Shown here: one piece after another, positions 4,898 to 5,336 of the stretch
Layout: each line of letters opens with the position of its first letter
Position numbering within the stretch: position 1 is the first letter of the stretch
DNA from: JBAXAB01 sp043718245
GTDB taxonomy: Bacteria > Patescibacteriota > Minisyncoccia > Phycocordibacterales > CAIZLB01
Length of the DNA: 5,336 bases
Reading direction: 5' to 3'
NCBI GenBank assembly: GCA_043718245.1
Contig: JAYSWB010000025.1
Coordinates: 1-5,336 of the forward strand
The notes under the pieces: generated by a model
Database searches by the model: none
What the model was told of the DNA's origin: nothing
What the model saw: only the letters and a program-made list of their open reading frames with translations
Made by a program: the position numbers and the translations under genes

Positions 4898-5336
4898 TTA
4901 TTGATTCTTCATCGCAAGCATTCTTGCTTTGAAATCAGCTATAGCATTACCTGTAACAGAATCAGTTGTCTTCTTTCTCTTTGATACTACGAATGCAGCG
5001 AAGATGCTCCATGCTAGTAATCCAAGAGCAAATAGTGCAACTTTCAAGTTTAGACTAATTCCAGTTGCTGGAAGCTGACCTAGGTAAACACCTGCCACCT
5101 GACCAACTTGGTCTGATGTACCCTTAATAAGAGTTACATTAGAAGCCTGAGTCTGGTAACCGAAGATTGAGTTGATATTCGCATTACAGCTAGCAGTGAT
5201 CGACTGACCATTTGAATAAACAGTTACTGTGGCAGTTTTATTACCTGTTGAGGCGTACGACTGTGTCAAAGAAGAATTGCTTCCATACAAGCCATCTGAA
5301 CCTGACCATGAATAAGTGTAGTTTCCATTGCCACCT
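4898..5336 (-). CDS. Partial surface protein with PKD-like domain and LPATG anchor (C-terminus)
   Basis: The frame is open to the window's right edge, so only the last 145 residues are seen; the TTG at 5290 is internal, not a start. The first 51 visible residues resemble the end of a PKD/immunoglobulin-like repeat (GNYTYSWSGSDG, then TGNKTATVTVYS and TASCN). A Gly/Gln/Val linker leads to LPATG (5060-5074). A hydrophobic helix with a Trp follows, then KRKK. This is the LPxTG-hydrophobic-basic layout of sortase substrates, so the protein is presumably exported and anchored to the cell envelope. Unusually, a 23-residue tail (TTDSVTG...MLAMKNQ) follows the basic cluster. Signal peptide and remaining repeats would lie outside the window. 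Whether a sortase processes it is unknown; it could simply be a membrane-anchored protein. Confidence 0.85.
   Translation of the reverse strand, partial: GGNGNYTYSWSGSDGLYGSNSSLTQSYASTGNKTATVTVYSNGQSITASCNANINSIFGYQTQASNVTLIKGTSDQVGQVAGVYLGQLPATGISLNLKVALFALGLLAWSIFAAFVVSKRKKTTDSVTGNAIADFKARMLAMKNQ

Noticed and set aside
4898..5290. Complete 130-residue protein starting at TTG 5290
   Set aside because: The frame stays open through the window edge, and the upstream residues continue the PKD-like repeat, so the TTG is internal.
1..5336. CRISPR array, insertion sequence or transposon ends
   Set aside because: No regularly spaced repeats, transposase motifs or paired terminal inverted repeats with target duplications were seen.

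Overview
The window looks like a chromosomal fragment from a small-genome bacterium of the Candidate Phyla Radiation (Patescibacteria, probably Parcubacteria-like). This is inferred from four things: AT-rich sequence with tight gene packing, a threonyl-tRNA synthetase with no TGS domain, a cell-surface protein ending in a PKD-like domain plus an LPATG/transmembrane tail, and start codons without Shine-Dalgarno sequences. No internal TGA codons interrupt the conserved proteins, so TGA reads as stop, which argues against the SR1/Gracilibacteria code.

Layout, left to right. Positions 1-100 hold no gene, only two hairpins downstream of a tRNA. A tRNA-Ala(UGC) gene with encoded CCA lies on the minus strand at 101-176, with its own -35/-10 promoter at 193-221. 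Next come two tiny minus-strand membrane-protein genes (228-335 and 339-620). The second of these overlaps the 3' end of lepA (607-2394, minus), which encodes elongation factor 4. Upstream of lepA on the same strand is a compact hicBA toxin-antitoxin pair (2432-2944). A 157-bp divergent region (2945-3101) separates hicB from thrS (3102-4853, plus). thrS ends at a strong bidirectional terminator (4854-4881), shared with a convergent partial gene for a PKD/LPATG surface protein (4898 to the right edge, minus).

Functionally, the core is translation: a tRNA, threonine charging with editing, and the ribosomal GTPase EF4. Embedded in it is a HicA-type mRNA-targeting toxin with its HicB antitoxin. 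The minus-strand genes hicB-hicA-lepA-two small membrane genes are spaced closely enough to share transcripts, but promoter-like elements are visible before hicB, lepA and the tRNA. The best of these place transcription starts at or within a few bases of the start codon, suggesting leaderless or near-leaderless mRNAs.

I found no clear evidence of a wholly new system. The least explained items are the two small membrane genes behind lepA, the Asn-to-Ser change in the LepA G4 motif, the HicB without a visible DNA-binding domain, and the long cytoplasmic tail after the LPATG anchor.
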